Shown one piece after another: positions 1 to 8,581 of a stretch of 64,000 bases of DNA (its first letter is position 1; each line of letters begins with the position of its first letter). A program made the position numbers and the translations under genes. Below the pieces are notes generated by a model. It saw only the letters and a program-made list of their open reading frames with translations, made no database searches and was not told the origin of the DNA. This DNA comes from Pseudarthrobacter sp. NamE5 (GTDB lineage Bacteria; Actinomycetota; Actinomycetes; Actinomycetales; Micrococcaceae), in contig NZ_CM016730.1 of assembly GCF_005796225.1 (NCBI RefSeq), forward strand, positions 163,931-227,930, read 5' to 3'.

Positions 1-2
1 GG

Positions 3-158
3 TTGCCCATCGCTGTATACATCGCCGTGGCCTGCTCCATCAGCATCGTTGGTATGTTGCTCGGCCGTGACTACAAGCCCTCTGAGGACGCCCACTACCT
101 GGGCGCGCAGCCGGAGCCGGTGCTCACTCCGTCGCCGGCCACCAGCCCCAACGCTTAG
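3..158 (+). CDS. MHS-family MFS transporter, C-terminal fragment (5' end outside window)
   Basis: The open frame enters from the left edge and ends at TAG 156-158. The visible 51 residues are the last membrane helix (PIAVYIAVACSISIVGMLLG) followed by a polar cytoplasmic tail. They closely resemble the C-terminus of the complete metabolite:H+ symporter at 4431-5759 (PVAIYVAIACAVSIVGMIIG), so this is probably a paralogue. A strong hairpin follows at once, so it ends its transcription unit. The substrate cannot be told; the location next to an acid-sugar kinase suggests an organic or sugar acid. Confidence 0.8.
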   Translation: MPIAVYIAVACSISIVGMLLGRDYKPSEDAHYLGAQPEPVLTPSPATSPNA

Positions 159-172
159 ACGACGTCAAATGC

Positions 173-220
173 GCGCCAGCCAGGTGAAGGACCCCCAAGA
201 GTCCTTCACCTGGCTGGCGC
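173..220 (+). terminator. Terminator hairpin after the first MHS transporter
   Basis: Perfect 20-bp inverted repeat: arms 173-192 and 201-220, 8-nt loop 193-200. It lies 15 bp after the stop codon of the transporter. There is no long T run (caacaatcgc follows, then a ctttctttt tract), so it may act as a mixed terminator or RNA stabiliser. Confidence 0.75.
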
Positions 221-275
221 CAACAATCGCCGCTTTCTTTTCAACTGGCCGACCTGTTAGGCGCACTGAAACCTC

Positions 276-1664
276 ATGACACATCACACTGATTTGCGCG
301 GACCAGCGCAGGTAAAACTTCGTACTTCAGAAACTGCCCCCGTTAGCGGAACTGTGCCGGATGCAAAGCCCACGATAGGGGTCATCGCGGACGACGTGAC
401 GGGAGGCACAGATGTAGCTGTTGCCTTGCGTCGCCGCGGGCTTCGGACCTTGTTGTTTTTTGGAACACCCCCGCAGAGTGAGGACCTGCCCTCTCACGAC
501 GCCCTCGTCATCGCGCTCAAGACCCGGATGCTCCCGCCACTGGAAGCCGTGGACCTCTCTCTCGAGGCCCACCGCTGGCTCCAGTCACACGGAGTAGACC
601 TGACGTACTTCAAGTACTGCTCGACGTTTGACTCCACGTCAGGGGGAAATATCGGGCCAGTGCTGGATGCTTTGGTTGCTGCCCTCAACACGAACATAGT
701 CGTGACGACACCAAGTTCTCCAGAGCACGGGCGTACCCAGTACGCCGGGCAGCTGTTTGTCGGGGACAGTCCCCTCGACGAGTCCCACATGCGCCACCAT
801 CCCCTCACCCCCATGAAAGACTCTGACTTAAGACGCTTGTTTTCCCAGCAATCGCCGGGCAAAGCCGTTCTCATCAATCACGAAAGCGTCCGCAAAGGCG
901 CACATGAAATCCGGCACCGCGCTGACCAGGCCGCGGCATCCGGAGCACGGTATGCCTTTATCGACGCCGTTTCCGACGAGGACCTGACGCAGATCGGATT
1001 GGTGGCCGTCGGGGAAAGGCTTGCCGCCGGGGCCGCCGGGCTCGCTGGCGGCATCGCCGCCGCAATTAATGAACTGTACGGGACGAGCGAGGAAGGCGGA
1101 CCTGCCCCTGACGCAGAACACGGTCCTGCTGCCGTTATTGCGGGAAGTTGCTCAGCCAGAACACTGGAGCAGATTGAACGTATGCACAGAGCAGGAAGGC
1201 CGGCATATTTCCTTGATGCTGCCTCCATAGGAGACGCCAACCTGCTCGCCGCAAACGCTTTAGAGTGGTTTGACGGACTCCCACCAAACAGTTCCCCCAT
1301 CATCTACTCCTCAGTAGAACCAGTTCTCTTGTCGAAAATTCAACTGCAACTGGGCGTTCAAGGCAGCGCCGAGATCCTGGAAAATGCGACAGGACTGATA
1401 GCTCAAGGACTGACAGCCAGGGGAGTGCGACGGCTCATCGCCGCCGGCGGCGAAACCTGCGGTGCCGTCGTTACCGCCTTGGGAATCACCGGGGGACTTG
1501 TCGGCAATGAAGCCGACCAAGGCGTGCCCTGGATCCACACTCGCCGGGGAGAACAAAAGCTGTTTCTCCTGCTGAAATCCGGCAACTTCGGAGACCCTGA
1601 CCTCCTTGTAAGAGCATCAGCACCCGCCCCAGTGAATCGGGAGGGCCGTGTTGGACCCGCGTGA
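276..1664 (+). CDS. Four-carbon acid sugar kinase family protein (OtnK/DtnK-like)
   Basis: 462 aa. The N-terminal motif GVIADDVTGGTDVAVAL (residues 35-51) is the substrate-binding signature of the DUF1537/four-carbon acid-sugar kinase family. The C-terminal part has the glycine-rich nucleotide loop AAGGETCGAVVTALGI near residue 390. Family members phosphorylate 3-oxo-tetronates or related acids at O4. The next gene overlaps by 17 bp and encodes the matching class II aldolase/decarboxylase, so the two probably act in sequence in the cytoplasm. The first about 30 residues are poorly conserved and the ribosome site before ATG 276 is weak; an in-frame GTG about 26 codons later is an alternative start. 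The exact substrate is unknown. Confidence 0.85.
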   Translation: MTHHTDLRGPAQVKLRTSETAPVSGTVPDAKPTIGVIADDVTGGTDVAVALRRRGLRTLLFFGTPPQSEDLPSHDALVIALKTRMLPPLEAVDLSLEAHRWLQSHGVDLTYFKYCSTFDSTSGGNIGPVLDALVAALNTNIVVTTPSSPEHGRTQYAGQLFVGDSPLDESHMRHHPLTPMKDSDLRRLFSQQSPGKAVLINHESVRKGAHEIRHRADQAAASGARYAFIDAVSDEDLTQIGLVAVGERLAAGAAGLAGGIAAAINELYGTSEEGGPAPDAEHGPAAVIAGSCSARTLEQIERMHRAGRPAYFLDAASIGDANLLAANALEWFDGLPPNSSPIIYSSVEPVLLSKIQLQLGVQGSAEILENATGLIAQGLTARGVRRLIAAGGETCGAVVTALGITGGLVGNEADQGVPWIHTRRGEQKLFLLLKSGNFGDPDLLVRASAPAPVNREGRVGPA

Positions 1665-2268
1665 AGAAATTGTCGCCACGGCCAGATCCCTGTTCACCCG
1701 TTCGCTCACACACGGCAGCTCTGGCAATATCTCCCTCCGGGTACCGGAGGGCGCCCTCATCACCCCAACTGGCTCAAGCCTTGGAACCGTCACGCCCGAG
1801 GAACTATCACTCATCAGTCTCGAGGGAGCTCACCTGGACGGCCCACGCCCGTCGAAGGAGGCCTTCCTGCACGCAGCGATGTTCCGGGAGCGCCCTGGCG
1901 CGCAGGCCGTCATCCATACCCACTCAACGCATGCCGCAGCAGTTTCATGCCTTGACGGACTGAACCATGATGATGTTCTGCCCCCTTTGACCGCGTACTA
2001 CGCCATGCGTGTCGGCCGACTGCCCCTGCTGCCCTACCACGCACCAGGAGATCAGGCGTTGCAAAGCACCGTTGAGTCGGTAGCGCGTGAAAACTCGACG
2101 CTGCTCCTGAGCAACCATGGCCCGGTCGTCGCCGGCCCCGCTCTTCGAGAGGCCTTGGACGCCCTGGAAGAACTGGAAGAAACCGCCAAACTCTTCCTGA
2201 TGCTGCACGGGATGCCGGTACGCCCCTTGACCGAGGTGCAGCGGGCTCAACTCGCGGAACCGCGATAG
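1648..2268 (+). CDS. Class II aldolase/adducin family protein (OtnC-like 3-oxo-tetronate-4-phosphate decarboxylase)
   Basis: 206 aa, GTG start preceded by GGGAGGG. It carries the zinc ligands of the class II aldolase fold: Glu71 in SKEAFLH, His90 and His92 in VIHTHSTHAA, and a third His in LLLSNHGPVV. Substrate-phosphate residues are suggested by SGNIS (25-29) and TGSS (41-44). Paired with the upstream kinase it should decarboxylate a 4-phospho-3-oxo-acid to a triose phosphate such as DHAP; this is family knowledge, not shown here. An alternative would be a fuculose- or ribulose-phosphate aldolase, but the fused neighbourhood with the kinase favours the OtnK/OtnC pair. Confidence 0.85.
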   Translation: MLDPREEIVATARSLFTRSLTHGSSGNISLRVPEGALITPTGSSLGTVTPEELSLISLEGAHLDGPRPSKEAFLHAAMFRERPGAQAVIHTHSTHAAAVSCLDGLNHDDVLPPLTAYYAMRVGRLPLLPYHAPGDQALQSTVESVARENSTLLLSNHGPVVAGPALREALDALEELEETAKLFLMLHGMPVRPLTEVQRAQLAEPR

Positions 2269-2295
2269 AAGCCACAACAAGAAAAGGAACTTAGT

Positions 2296-2985
2296 GTGAA
2301 ACTGTTCAGCACGCTCGCTGTTAAAAAAGCTCTTGAAGACGTCATCCTCGAAGCCTTCGAGCAGGAAACCGGCATCGAAGTCCAAACCGTATTCGATCCA
2401 ACGAACCAACTTCTTCGCCGCATCCAGGACGGCGAAAAGTTCGACGTGATGATCGGCGTCACTGACTCCTTCGCGGCTCTCGATGACATCATCGATGCCC
2501 GAACCCTTACGGCCGTGGCACGCACCGGAGTTGGCGTCGCTGTCCCTCCCGGTACCCCGACTCCGGATATCTCATCGCCTGAATCATTCGTCCAGACCCT
2601 CCTGCAGGCCAGGTCAGTCGCCTACTCCCGTACAGGCGCAAGTGGCATCTACTTCACCGCGCTCCTGAACAAGCTGGGAATAGCGGAAAAAATCGGTCCC
2701 CGGGCCACAGTCCTTGAAAAAGGATTTGTCGCGGAGGCCATCGTCGACGGACGCGCCGACCTGGCAGTCCAACAACTCAGTGAACTGTTGTTCGTACCCC
2801 AAGCCCATATCGCCGGCCCTTTCCCTCCCGAACTGCAGCACTACACAGAATTCTCCGCCGCAGTCAGCGCCGAACCAGGCGAACGGTCCGAGGCGGAAAC
2901 CTTCGTCAGGTTCCTGACCTCTCCGCAGGCCACGGCAGCCTACATACAAACAATGCTTGAACTGCCAGTTACCCACACAAACTGA
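2296..2985 (+). CDS. ModA-like periplasmic-binding-fold protein without signal peptide
   Basis: 229 aa, GTG start after AAAAGGAACTTA. The sequence KLFSTLAVKKALEDVILEAFEQE, GVTDSFAALDDII and YSRTGASGIYFTALL follow the pattern of type 2 periplasmic binding proteins of the molybdate/ModA group. There is no hydrophobic signal sequence or lipobox: the first residues are already the first beta strand. It is 28 bp after the aldolase gene and in the same direction, with a terminator right after, so it is the last gene of the kinase-aldolase operon. No ABC permease or ATPase accompanies it. It may be a cytoplasmic ligand-binding or accessory protein; its role is unknown. Confidence 0.7.
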   Translation: MKLFSTLAVKKALEDVILEAFEQETGIEVQTVFDPTNQLLRRIQDGEKFDVMIGVTDSFAALDDIIDARTLTAVARTGVGVAVPPGTPTPDISSPESFVQTLLQARSVAYSRTGASGIYFTALLNKLGIAEKIGPRATVLEKGFVAEAIVDGRADLAVQQLSELLFVPQAHIAGPFPPELQHYTEFSAAVSAEPGERSEAETFVRFLTSPQATAAYIQTMLELPVTHTN

Positions 2986-2992
2986 CCCACCT

Positions 2993-3012
2993 GTCCCGGC
3001 TTCGGCCGGGAC
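2993..3012. terminator. Bidirectional terminator between convergent genes
   Basis: Arms gtcccggc (2993-3000) and gccgggac (3005-3012) around a TTCG tetraloop, between the stop of the ModA-like gene (+) and the stop of the GntR gene (-). It is a compact stem that can serve both strands. Confidence 0.85.
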
Positions 3013-3036
3013 ACATACGAATAAAACGTAGCGCCG

Positions 3037-3873
3037 CTACTCCTTGGAAAAACCGGAAGCAAGCATATCCGCGAGACGGGTTTCGACCGAAAAGCCCGGC
3101 ACACTCTTGCTCTGGAGAATGCGCACCAGCCGGTCCTGGGTGCCACGCGCATGCTGGGGGAGCAACGAGGTCAATACGGAACGGTCCTTCTTCCGGACGG
3201 CATCGATAATGAGTTCATGTTCACGGAGGTTCCTGCTGAACTGCTCATCACGCGCCTGGGGTTCGGCTGATTCGAGCTTGTACAGGTGAACGTTGAGCCG
3301 GCGCACATGTCGGTGAGTGGACTGTGCAAAATCAAAGAAAAACGAGTTTCCCATCGAGCTGTGGATACGCAGATGGAAATCCTCGTTGAGGGCGGTAATC
3401 AGCAGATAGTCAAGCTTCTTAACTGCCTTTTCATACCGGTTCTGGATGTCCATCAGGTCGTCGGCCATTGACTCGTCATCCAAATTGCAAAGCTGCCCAA
3501 GCACGTTCTCTGCGAGCTGATGGGCGACGACGATTTGACCTATCTCCTCAAGGTCAAGTTTGCGTACGAAGGTGCCACCCCTGTTGGGAAGGACGTTCAC
3601 GAAACCCTCGGCGACAAGCCTGTTGATTGCCTCCCGGGCGGGCGTGCGCCCAAGCCCGAAGTCACTCAGAAGCAGGGGCTCATCAATCCGGCTGCCCGGA
3701 GCCATCGTCAGATCGATAATCCGGGAGCGAATTTTCTGCAGAGCTTCATCAGTCTGCGTTAAACGCGGCTCCACCGTAACGGCTCCTTCCTCTAGGGAAG
3801 ACCTGACAGACGAGGATGCCTTAGCCGCCAAAGGGACGTTCCCGCTAGCAGCTTTGTGACGCAGTGCCGACAT
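3037..3873 (-). CDS. GntR-family regulator with FCD ligand domain
   Basis: 278 aa. Residues about 40-105 form the winged helix (ALQKIRSRIIDLTMAPGSRIDEPLL, then GRTPAREAINRLVAEGFVNVLPNRGGTFV). Residues about 115-260 are the FCD effector domain with a likely metal/ligand set, NEDFHLRIH and a later REHELIIDAV. FCD regulators usually repress catabolic genes and release DNA on binding an organic acid. A likely operator with AATATAC/GTATATT arms occurs at 5792 and, nearly identical, at 8414. The roughly 35-residue N-terminal extension is low in conservation, so the true start may be a later codon. Confidence 0.9.
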   Translation of the reverse strand: MSALRHKAASGNVPLAAKASSSVRSSLEEGAVTVEPRLTQTDEALQKIRSRIIDLTMAPGSRIDEPLLLSDFGLGRTPAREAINRLVAEGFVNVLPNRGGTFVRKLDLEEIGQIVVAHQLAENVLGQLCNLDDESMADDLMDIQNRYEKAVKKLDYLLITALNEDFHLRIHSSMGNSFFFDFAQSTHRHVRRLNVHLYKLESAEPQARDEQFSRNLREHELIIDAVRKKDRSVLTSLLPQHARGTQDRLVRILQSKSVPGFSVETRLADMLASGFSKE

Positions 3874-4000
3874 GGCCCAATACCCCTGTTTATTCCTGAA
3901 ACCTTGGCCGCCCGATCCCGCGCGGTCCTGTCGATTCTACGGCCTCGACTCGACCGGCAGTCCCGGCAACGAGCAAATCAGACGTCGCATAAGAAGCGAC

Positions 4001-4216
4001 CTACTCGCAGCTTGCTTCCTGCACGGTTCCGCAGGGAACCATGGGATGCACCTCGCATGTATAGCTAACCGGGTTGTTTCTGGTAACAAGGATGCCTCGC
4101 CTGAGCTCCAGAGCCGTTGGGATCAGCTGGTTAACAGCTCTGGTCAGTTCGTCATCCCTGGTCCTCGCGTCAGAAACCGTGATTTCCAGCTGATGCAAGG
4201 AGTCCAACTTGGTCAT
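4001..4216 (-). CDS. Small conserved-looking hypothetical protein (71 aa)
   Basis: The start ATG at 4216 is chosen because AGAAGGA lies 8-9 nt upstream; an upstream in-frame ATG at 4225 sits too close to that site. The protein (MTKLDSLHQLEIT, then RDDELTRAVNQLIPTALELRRGILVTRN) is a compact alpha-beta sequence without signal or membrane segment. It ends with a Cys-containing tail (SYTCEVHPMVPCG). It lies downstream of the MHS transporter on the same strand but beyond a strong terminator, so it probably has its own promoter or depends on readthrough. I do not recognise the family. Confidence 0.6.
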   Translation of the reverse strand: MTKLDSLHQLEITVSDARTRDDELTRAVNQLIPTALELRRGILVTRNNPVSYTCEVHPMVPCGTVQEASCE

Positions 4217-4299
4217 GACTTTCATTCCTTCTAGTAGAACAAGGGTGTCCATAGGGGTTTGCCGAGACAGGATTCTCGACTTTGCAGCACTCTTAGAGT

Positions 4300-4347
4300 C
4301 CGGAGGAACCATTGACGGGAATTGCGGCCCGTCAACGGTTCCTCCGG
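4300..4347 (-). terminator. Terminator hairpin of the second MHS transporter
   Basis: Arms 4300-4319 and 4328-4347 pair over 20 positions with a single G:T-type mismatch and an 8-nt loop. It is about 85 bp past the stop of the transporter on the minus strand. Confidence 0.75.
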
Positions 4348-4430
4348 AAGCCTGGCGGCGGAAGTCACCATCAGTGTGTTCACGTCGGGGGCACCGTAGC
4401 TTCGCCAGCGAAGCGAACCAGTGGCAGGGC

Positions 4431-5759
4431 TTAGGCTTGCGCCTCGACCTTGCTGGTCGCCGCGCCCAGCAGTTCTTCATCCTCCTGTGGCTGGTAATTC
4501 CGGCCAATGATCATTCCGACGATCGAAACGGCACAAGCGATGGCAACGTAGATTGCGACTGGAACCCAAATTTTAAAGCCATCGAAGAGGGCAGCGAACG
4601 CCAGTGGTGCGATGGCGCCGCCAAAGGTGCTGCCAAGCGCGAAGCCCATTGAGCTGCCGGTGGCCCGGACCCGTGGCGAGAATTGTTCCGTGATGAATGC
4701 CCCTTGCGGCCCGTACATAAAAGAGTGGATGGTCAGCCCGGAAGCAACGCCGGCAACCAAAGCCAGCATTGAGCCCGACGAGATCAGCGGAAAGAACAGG
4801 AACGGCCAAATTGCGGCCGCCAGTGCGGCAAGGGCAAACAACAGGCGCCGGTTCATCTTGTCGCTAAGTGCGCCGGCCAGCGGAACGAAGATGATTTGGC
4901 ACACGGATCCGACCATCACCGCGATGAGCACCTGCTGGCGGGGAAACTCCAACACCAGGGTCGAGTAGGTATAGATGAAAACTGCGAAGAGAGCATAAGT
5001 AACGTCGGGGCCGATACGGGCAAATGCTGCCGCAATCAAGCCCCGCCATTCATAACGGAAGACGTCCCGCAGTGGAGCAACAGGCTGCAAACCCTCGTTC
5101 TGAATTGCCCGTGAGATGGCCGTGTCCTCCAAGCGGACCCGAATAACGAGACCGAAGGCGACAAGGATGACCGAGACAAGGAACGCGATGCGCCAGCCCC
5201 ATGCGAAAAATACCTCGTCCGTCATGATTGACGACAGGATGGTCAGGGAAAGGTTAGCGAGCAAATTGCCTAATGCCGGGCCTATCTGTGAAGCCGAGGA
5301 CCAAAAGCCACGGCGCGCCGAGTCCCCGTTTTCGTTGCTGTACAGCACAGCGACCCCAAGTTCACCGCCAACGCCGATGCCTTGGGCGAGGCGAAGCAGG
5401 ACCAGCCCGATAGGAGCGGCGACTCCTATCGTCTCGTAGGTCGGCAGCAGTCCGATTACGAATGTCGAAAGTCCGATCAAGACGAGGGTCGCTACCAGCA
5501 CCTGCTTACGTCCGACTTTGTCACCAAGCCGTCCGAAAATAATGGCTCCAAGCGGGCGGGCCACGTAACCGACTGCATATGTGGCGAAAGCCAGCAATAT
5601 GCCAGTCATAGGGTCGGAACTTGGGAAGAACAGTCGCGGGAAGATCAGGGCAGCTGCTGAGGAGTAGATGGCAAAGTCATACCATTCCAGCGCCGTGCCG
5701 GTGAGACTGGCCGTGAAGGCCTTAACCCGGTCTTTTGGTTGGACATCTGTAACTGTCAT
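4431..5759 (-). CDS. MHS-family MFS transporter (shikimate/alpha-ketoglutarate permease type)
   Basis: 442 aa, about 12 membrane helices. N-terminal GTALEWYDFAIYSSAAALIFPRLFF and the loop RPLGAIIFGRLGDKVGRKQVLV are hallmarks of the metabolite:H+ symporter group. LAQGIGVGGELGVAVLY in helix 4/5 also fits. It is expected to import a carboxylate by proton symport through the cytoplasmic membrane. It is divergent from the RidA gene, and the operator-like palindrome at 5792 lies in the shared promoter region only 33 bp from its start, so the GntR protein probably controls it. Strong similarity at the C-terminus to the fragment at 3-158 suggests duplicate transporters for related substrates. Confidence 0.9.
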   Translation of the reverse strand: MTVTDVQPKDRVKAFTASLTGTALEWYDFAIYSSAAALIFPRLFFPSSDPMTGILLAFATYAVGYVARPLGAIIFGRLGDKVGRKQVLVATLVLIGLSTFVIGLLPTYETIGVAAPIGLVLLRLAQGIGVGGELGVAVLYSNENGDSARRGFWSSASQIGPALGNLLANLSLTILSSIMTDEVFFAWGWRIAFLVSVILVAFGLVIRVRLEDTAISRAIQNEGLQPVAPLRDVFRYEWRGLIAAAFARIGPDVTYALFAVFIYTYSTLVLEFPRQQVLIAVMVGSVCQIIFVPLAGALSDKMNRRLLFALAALAAAIWPFLFFPLISSGSMLALVAGVASGLTIHSFMYGPQGAFITEQFSPRVRATGSSMGFALGSTFGGAIAPLAFAALFDGFKIWVPVAIYVAIACAVSIVGMIIGRNYQPQEDEELLGAATSKVEAQA

Positions 5760-5791
5760 TTAGAGCCCCTTTGCATCTGCTGCCGGTAGTA

Positions 5792-5810
5792 AATATACTT
5801 AACGTATATT
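5792..5810. promoter_or_regulatory. Palindromic operator, likely GntR/FCD binding site
   Basis: Perfect 7-bp arms AATATAC and GTATATT separated by TTAAC, in the divergent promoter region between the MHS transporter and the RidA gene. A second site with arms ATATAC/GTATAT and spacer ATAAC is at 8414-8430. Arm length and spacing are typical for dimeric GntR regulators. Confidence 0.65.
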
Positions 5811-5909
5811 GCAGGAGGGCCCAGTAGAACGCAAGACCTTTTTTGGAAGAGGCTGCTTAGGTTGAGCCCTTCCTACCCTTGCCTGGGCCTACGACAGAAG
5901 GATGGTCAC

Positions 5910-6347
5910 ATGAATAGCAGCCAAGCCGGATCTGCCAAGTTGGACGCACCCAGTGCCCTGGTTACCCCGGTCGTACGCTACGGCGACCTTATTTTCGTCA
6001 GTGGCCAGCTGCCCAGGCGAGATGGGGAAATCACGGCCCGCGGAGTCGTTGGTGACCAGTGCGCCGTAGAGGACGCACGCGCCGCAGCTGCCCTAAGCGC
6101 GGAAGCGTGCCTCAAGCTGGCTGCCCAGGCTGCGGATGGTGAGAACTTCGTTGTCGCGAAAATTACCGGATTCGTGGCCAGCGCACCTCTCGCCACTCAT
6201 ATGGGAGCCGTTATCGATGGTGCCTCTGAGTACCTTTTGAAGAACTTGGGCGAAGAAGCAGGACGCCATGCACGCAGCGCAGTTGGAGTTGCGGCGCTTC
6301 CGCATAACGCCAGCGTTGAAGTAGAGATGATCGCACGAATCCTCTGA
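5910..6347 (+). CDS. RidA family (YjgF/YER057c/UK114) protein
   Basis: 145 aa from ATG 5910, chosen because AGAAGGA stands 7-8 nt upstream; a longer frame starts at 5862 but lacks a ribosome site. The fold signature is present: YGDLIFVSGQLPRRDGEI near the N-terminus, GFVAS in the middle, and GRHARSAVGVAALPHNASVEVEMIA with the Arg that binds carboxylates in active RidA enzymes. RidA proteins hydrolyse reactive enamines/imines or act as related deaminases inside catabolic operons. Divergence from the transporter and the shared operator suggest it works in the same pathway. Confidence 0.9.
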   Translation: MNSSQAGSAKLDAPSALVTPVVRYGDLIFVSGQLPRRDGEITARGVVGDQCAVEDARAAAALSAEACLKLAAQAADGENFVVAKITGFVASAPLATHMGAVIDGASEYLLKNLGEEAGRHARSAVGVAALPHNASVEVEMIARIL

Positions 6348-7042
6348 CAAGCAACAAGGGTGTCGGGTGGGGCCAGGTCTCATGCCGCTCAGACACCGCA
6401 GGAAACTGCGCTCAGGTCCCCAGAGCGGCTGAAACTGAGCACCGACAGGTGAAACGCGTGGCCAAGTAGGGGAGTGGCCAGCGCGGTCGCGCGGAAGTCT
6501 AGTGTCCAGAGAGCTGCTTTACACGACCCGGTTCCGTATCCCTTTGCGTCATGACCAGACGGCTACCCCGGCGAGAGTCCGCGGGCAGCGTTCCTGATCC
6601 TTCTGAAGGTCCCTGTCCGACGCTGGTACCGAGCGGCAGTCCGTCCCGATCAAGGGGACGCCCTTTTGATCGACATGAAGTCCTCAGTGATCTGCCCGGC
6701 GGCGGGGTTGACGATGATGACGGAGTTGGCCGGCCAAGACGGGTCGGGGCATGCGGGAGATGTCGAGGTCAGAGATAAGAGTGCTGTTTTTCGGCCTGTT
6801 GTAGGCGGCCACGACTTTTCCTGTGCGGTGATCATGGTCACTGGTTTCCTGAGGAATGCCTTTTGCGCTGCCACACAGGGCGTTGAGTTCCACGATCCCT
6901 CCAACCGCCGATGGGACACTCCTGTACGGTGTCCGGGCCACATGTGTCTCGGTTTTCGAGGAGCGCCCTAAGCGCTCGGGGAGCTGTCTTGCAGAAGGTA
7001 GCGAGGGACATTATGAGCGTCCGAGTGGAACTTTGGCGCTGT
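6348..7042. other. Gene-poor 0.7-kb stretch with an unassigned degenerate coding remnant
   Basis: Between the RidA and nitrilase stops no intact gene is seen. On the minus strand, about 6650-6940, short segments in different frames look protein-like (KVVAAYNRPKNSTLISDLDI and NSVIIVNPAAGQITEDF) but are broken by frame changes, so a decayed gene is possible. I could not assign a family. No convincing terminator was found. Confidence 0.35.
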
Positions 7043-7903
7043 TTATAGCAGTCCGCGTCCGTTCTTGGAAGCGCCGTCAGTGGCCCGATCAGATTGTGTT
7101 GGTGGCGGTAGGAAGGAGTGAGCGTTGGCAAGTACGGGTAGTTTCAGGCGGACGTCTTCAACTTCGTTTGGGTCGATGTCTACGAACGCCAGGGATGGCT
7201 CTGCGCTGAGCTGAAGGATGACTTGACCGAGAGGTGAAACGACGGCGCTGTGCCCTACCCCTGTGGGGGCGTTCCCTACCCGCGGTATTCCAAGAGTCGT
7301 TGGATCGGCTTGCCCGCATGCAATGACGAAGGACGTGCTATCCAGTGCACGTGCCTGGGTAAGGAGGGACCATTGCTCGATCTTGTTTTCTCCGGCGCCC
7401 CAAGAGGCACACACGATGTTGATCGTGGCACCCATACCTGCTGATGCTGTGAATAGCGCGGGAAAACGGATGTCGTAACAAGTCGCCAGTCCTACCGTAT
7501 GGCCGTTGAGTGCGAAGGTGACGGGGCGAGTGCCCGGCTCCACGCTGTCTGATTCCTTGTACCCGTACGCGTCAAATAGATGCACTTTGTCGTAGCTGTT
7601 GTCGACCTCCGGGCCCACTGCAAGCAAGGTATTTTTCACACGGTGTCCGCTCCCGGGCGTGAACATCCCAACGACCATGACGATGCCCAGACCTATAGCC
7701 ATCTCGCGTACCCTGTTGGCCCAGGGACCGTTTAAGGGCTCGGCTATGGGATACAGATCGTTGCCAAAAGCGCACATGGTGGCTTCAGGGAACACAACCA
7801 GCTCGGCTCCCCCTTTCGCTGCGTCCTGACCAAACCGTTCAACGAGTTCCAAATTTTTTAGCGGATCCCCGCAGCTACTGATTTGTGCGACTGCTATGCG
7901 CAT
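7043..7903 (-). CDS. Carbon-nitrogen hydrolase (nitrilase superfamily amidohydrolase)
   Basis: 286 aa. The catalytic triad is complete: Glu40 in VVFPEATM, Lys106 in YDKVHLFD, Cys142 in GLATCYDIRFPALF. The motif spacing is that of omega-amidase/N-carbamoyl-type amidohydrolases rather than true nitrilases. It starts MRIAVAQISSCGDP, as most of the family do. The tail after about residue 265 is polar and unrelated. It is transcribed away from the DUF2848/cupin operon, with the second operator palindrome between them, so it probably releases ammonia from an amide intermediate of the same pathway. Substrate not determinable. Confidence 0.9.
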   Translation of the reverse strand: MRIAVAQISSCGDPLKNLELVERFGQDAAKGGAELVVFPEATMCAFGNDLYPIAEPLNGPWANRVREMAIGLGIVMVVGMFTPGSGHRVKNTLLAVGPEVDNSYDKVHLFDAYGYKESDSVEPGTRPVTFALNGHTVGLATCYDIRFPALFTASAGMGATINIVCASWGAGENKIEQWSLLTQARALDSTSFVIACGQADPTTLGIPRVGNAPTGVGHSAVVSPLGQVILQLSAEPSLAFVDIDPNEVEDVRLKLPVLANAHSFLPPPTQSDRATDGASKNGRGLL

Positions 7904-8581
7904 ACATCGTTTCCTTCCTGGATATCGTGAGCACGGGTAAAGCGTTAGGTATACCGGGTTCCTGACGAGGCACGACGTACTCGTACCTCCGCCAGTACGT
8001 CTTGACGGACGGTTCGATGCAAGTTCAGTTACTCAACGAGCAGGAACTGGCAGAGCACATTAGCGCCTGCACGTAGCTCCGTCCGCAGTCATTCCTTCTC
8101 TTCGAGGACGACAGGTACGTGAAACTAATCCCTCAACTCAGCGCCTATGTCCCGCCCGTACTGCTGGCCCGTCGTTTCAGATCCCCTTAGGATTTGGTCC
8201 GTTTTTTGACATTCATGGATCGCGGGGCGTCTGTTGCAGAAGTGGCCTACACGACGCGCGCACGGTCCTTGCGTCATAGGTGCCCTAGTTGATTTCTCAT
8301 CCTCCTGGCGGTCAGGTCGTTCGCGGACTGCGGCCTATCGAAGCACCGCGAGCAGAGCGAGATGAATCGGTATCGGAAAACACTGGCGGGATCGACAAAC
8401 GGTTGAACCTAGCATATACATAACGTATATTCCTTCCAAGGGCTCTTATCTCGCGTTTCCCGGGCGAGGCTCAGGTCTATTCGAGCGTCGGCGATGCAGG
8501 TGTTGTAAGGCATACCCGGCATAGACGCACGTGCCCCCTAATACTTCAAACCACAATGCTGCATACGCAGAAGGAGACATG
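7904..8581. other. Divergent promoter region (678 bp) between nitrilase and DUF2848 genes
   Basis: No gene is supported here. It contains the operator-like palindrome at 8414-8430 about 150 bp before the DUF2848 start. The rest has no recognisable coding remnant or repeat. Confidence 0.5.
8414..8430. promoter_or_regulatory. Second GntR-type palindrome
   Basis: Arms ATATAC (8414-8419) and GTATAT (8425-8430) with spacer ATAAC. It differs from the site at 5792 by a few flanking bases. It lies upstream of the DUF2848/cupin genes, linking them to the transporter/RidA promoter. Confidence 0.65.
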
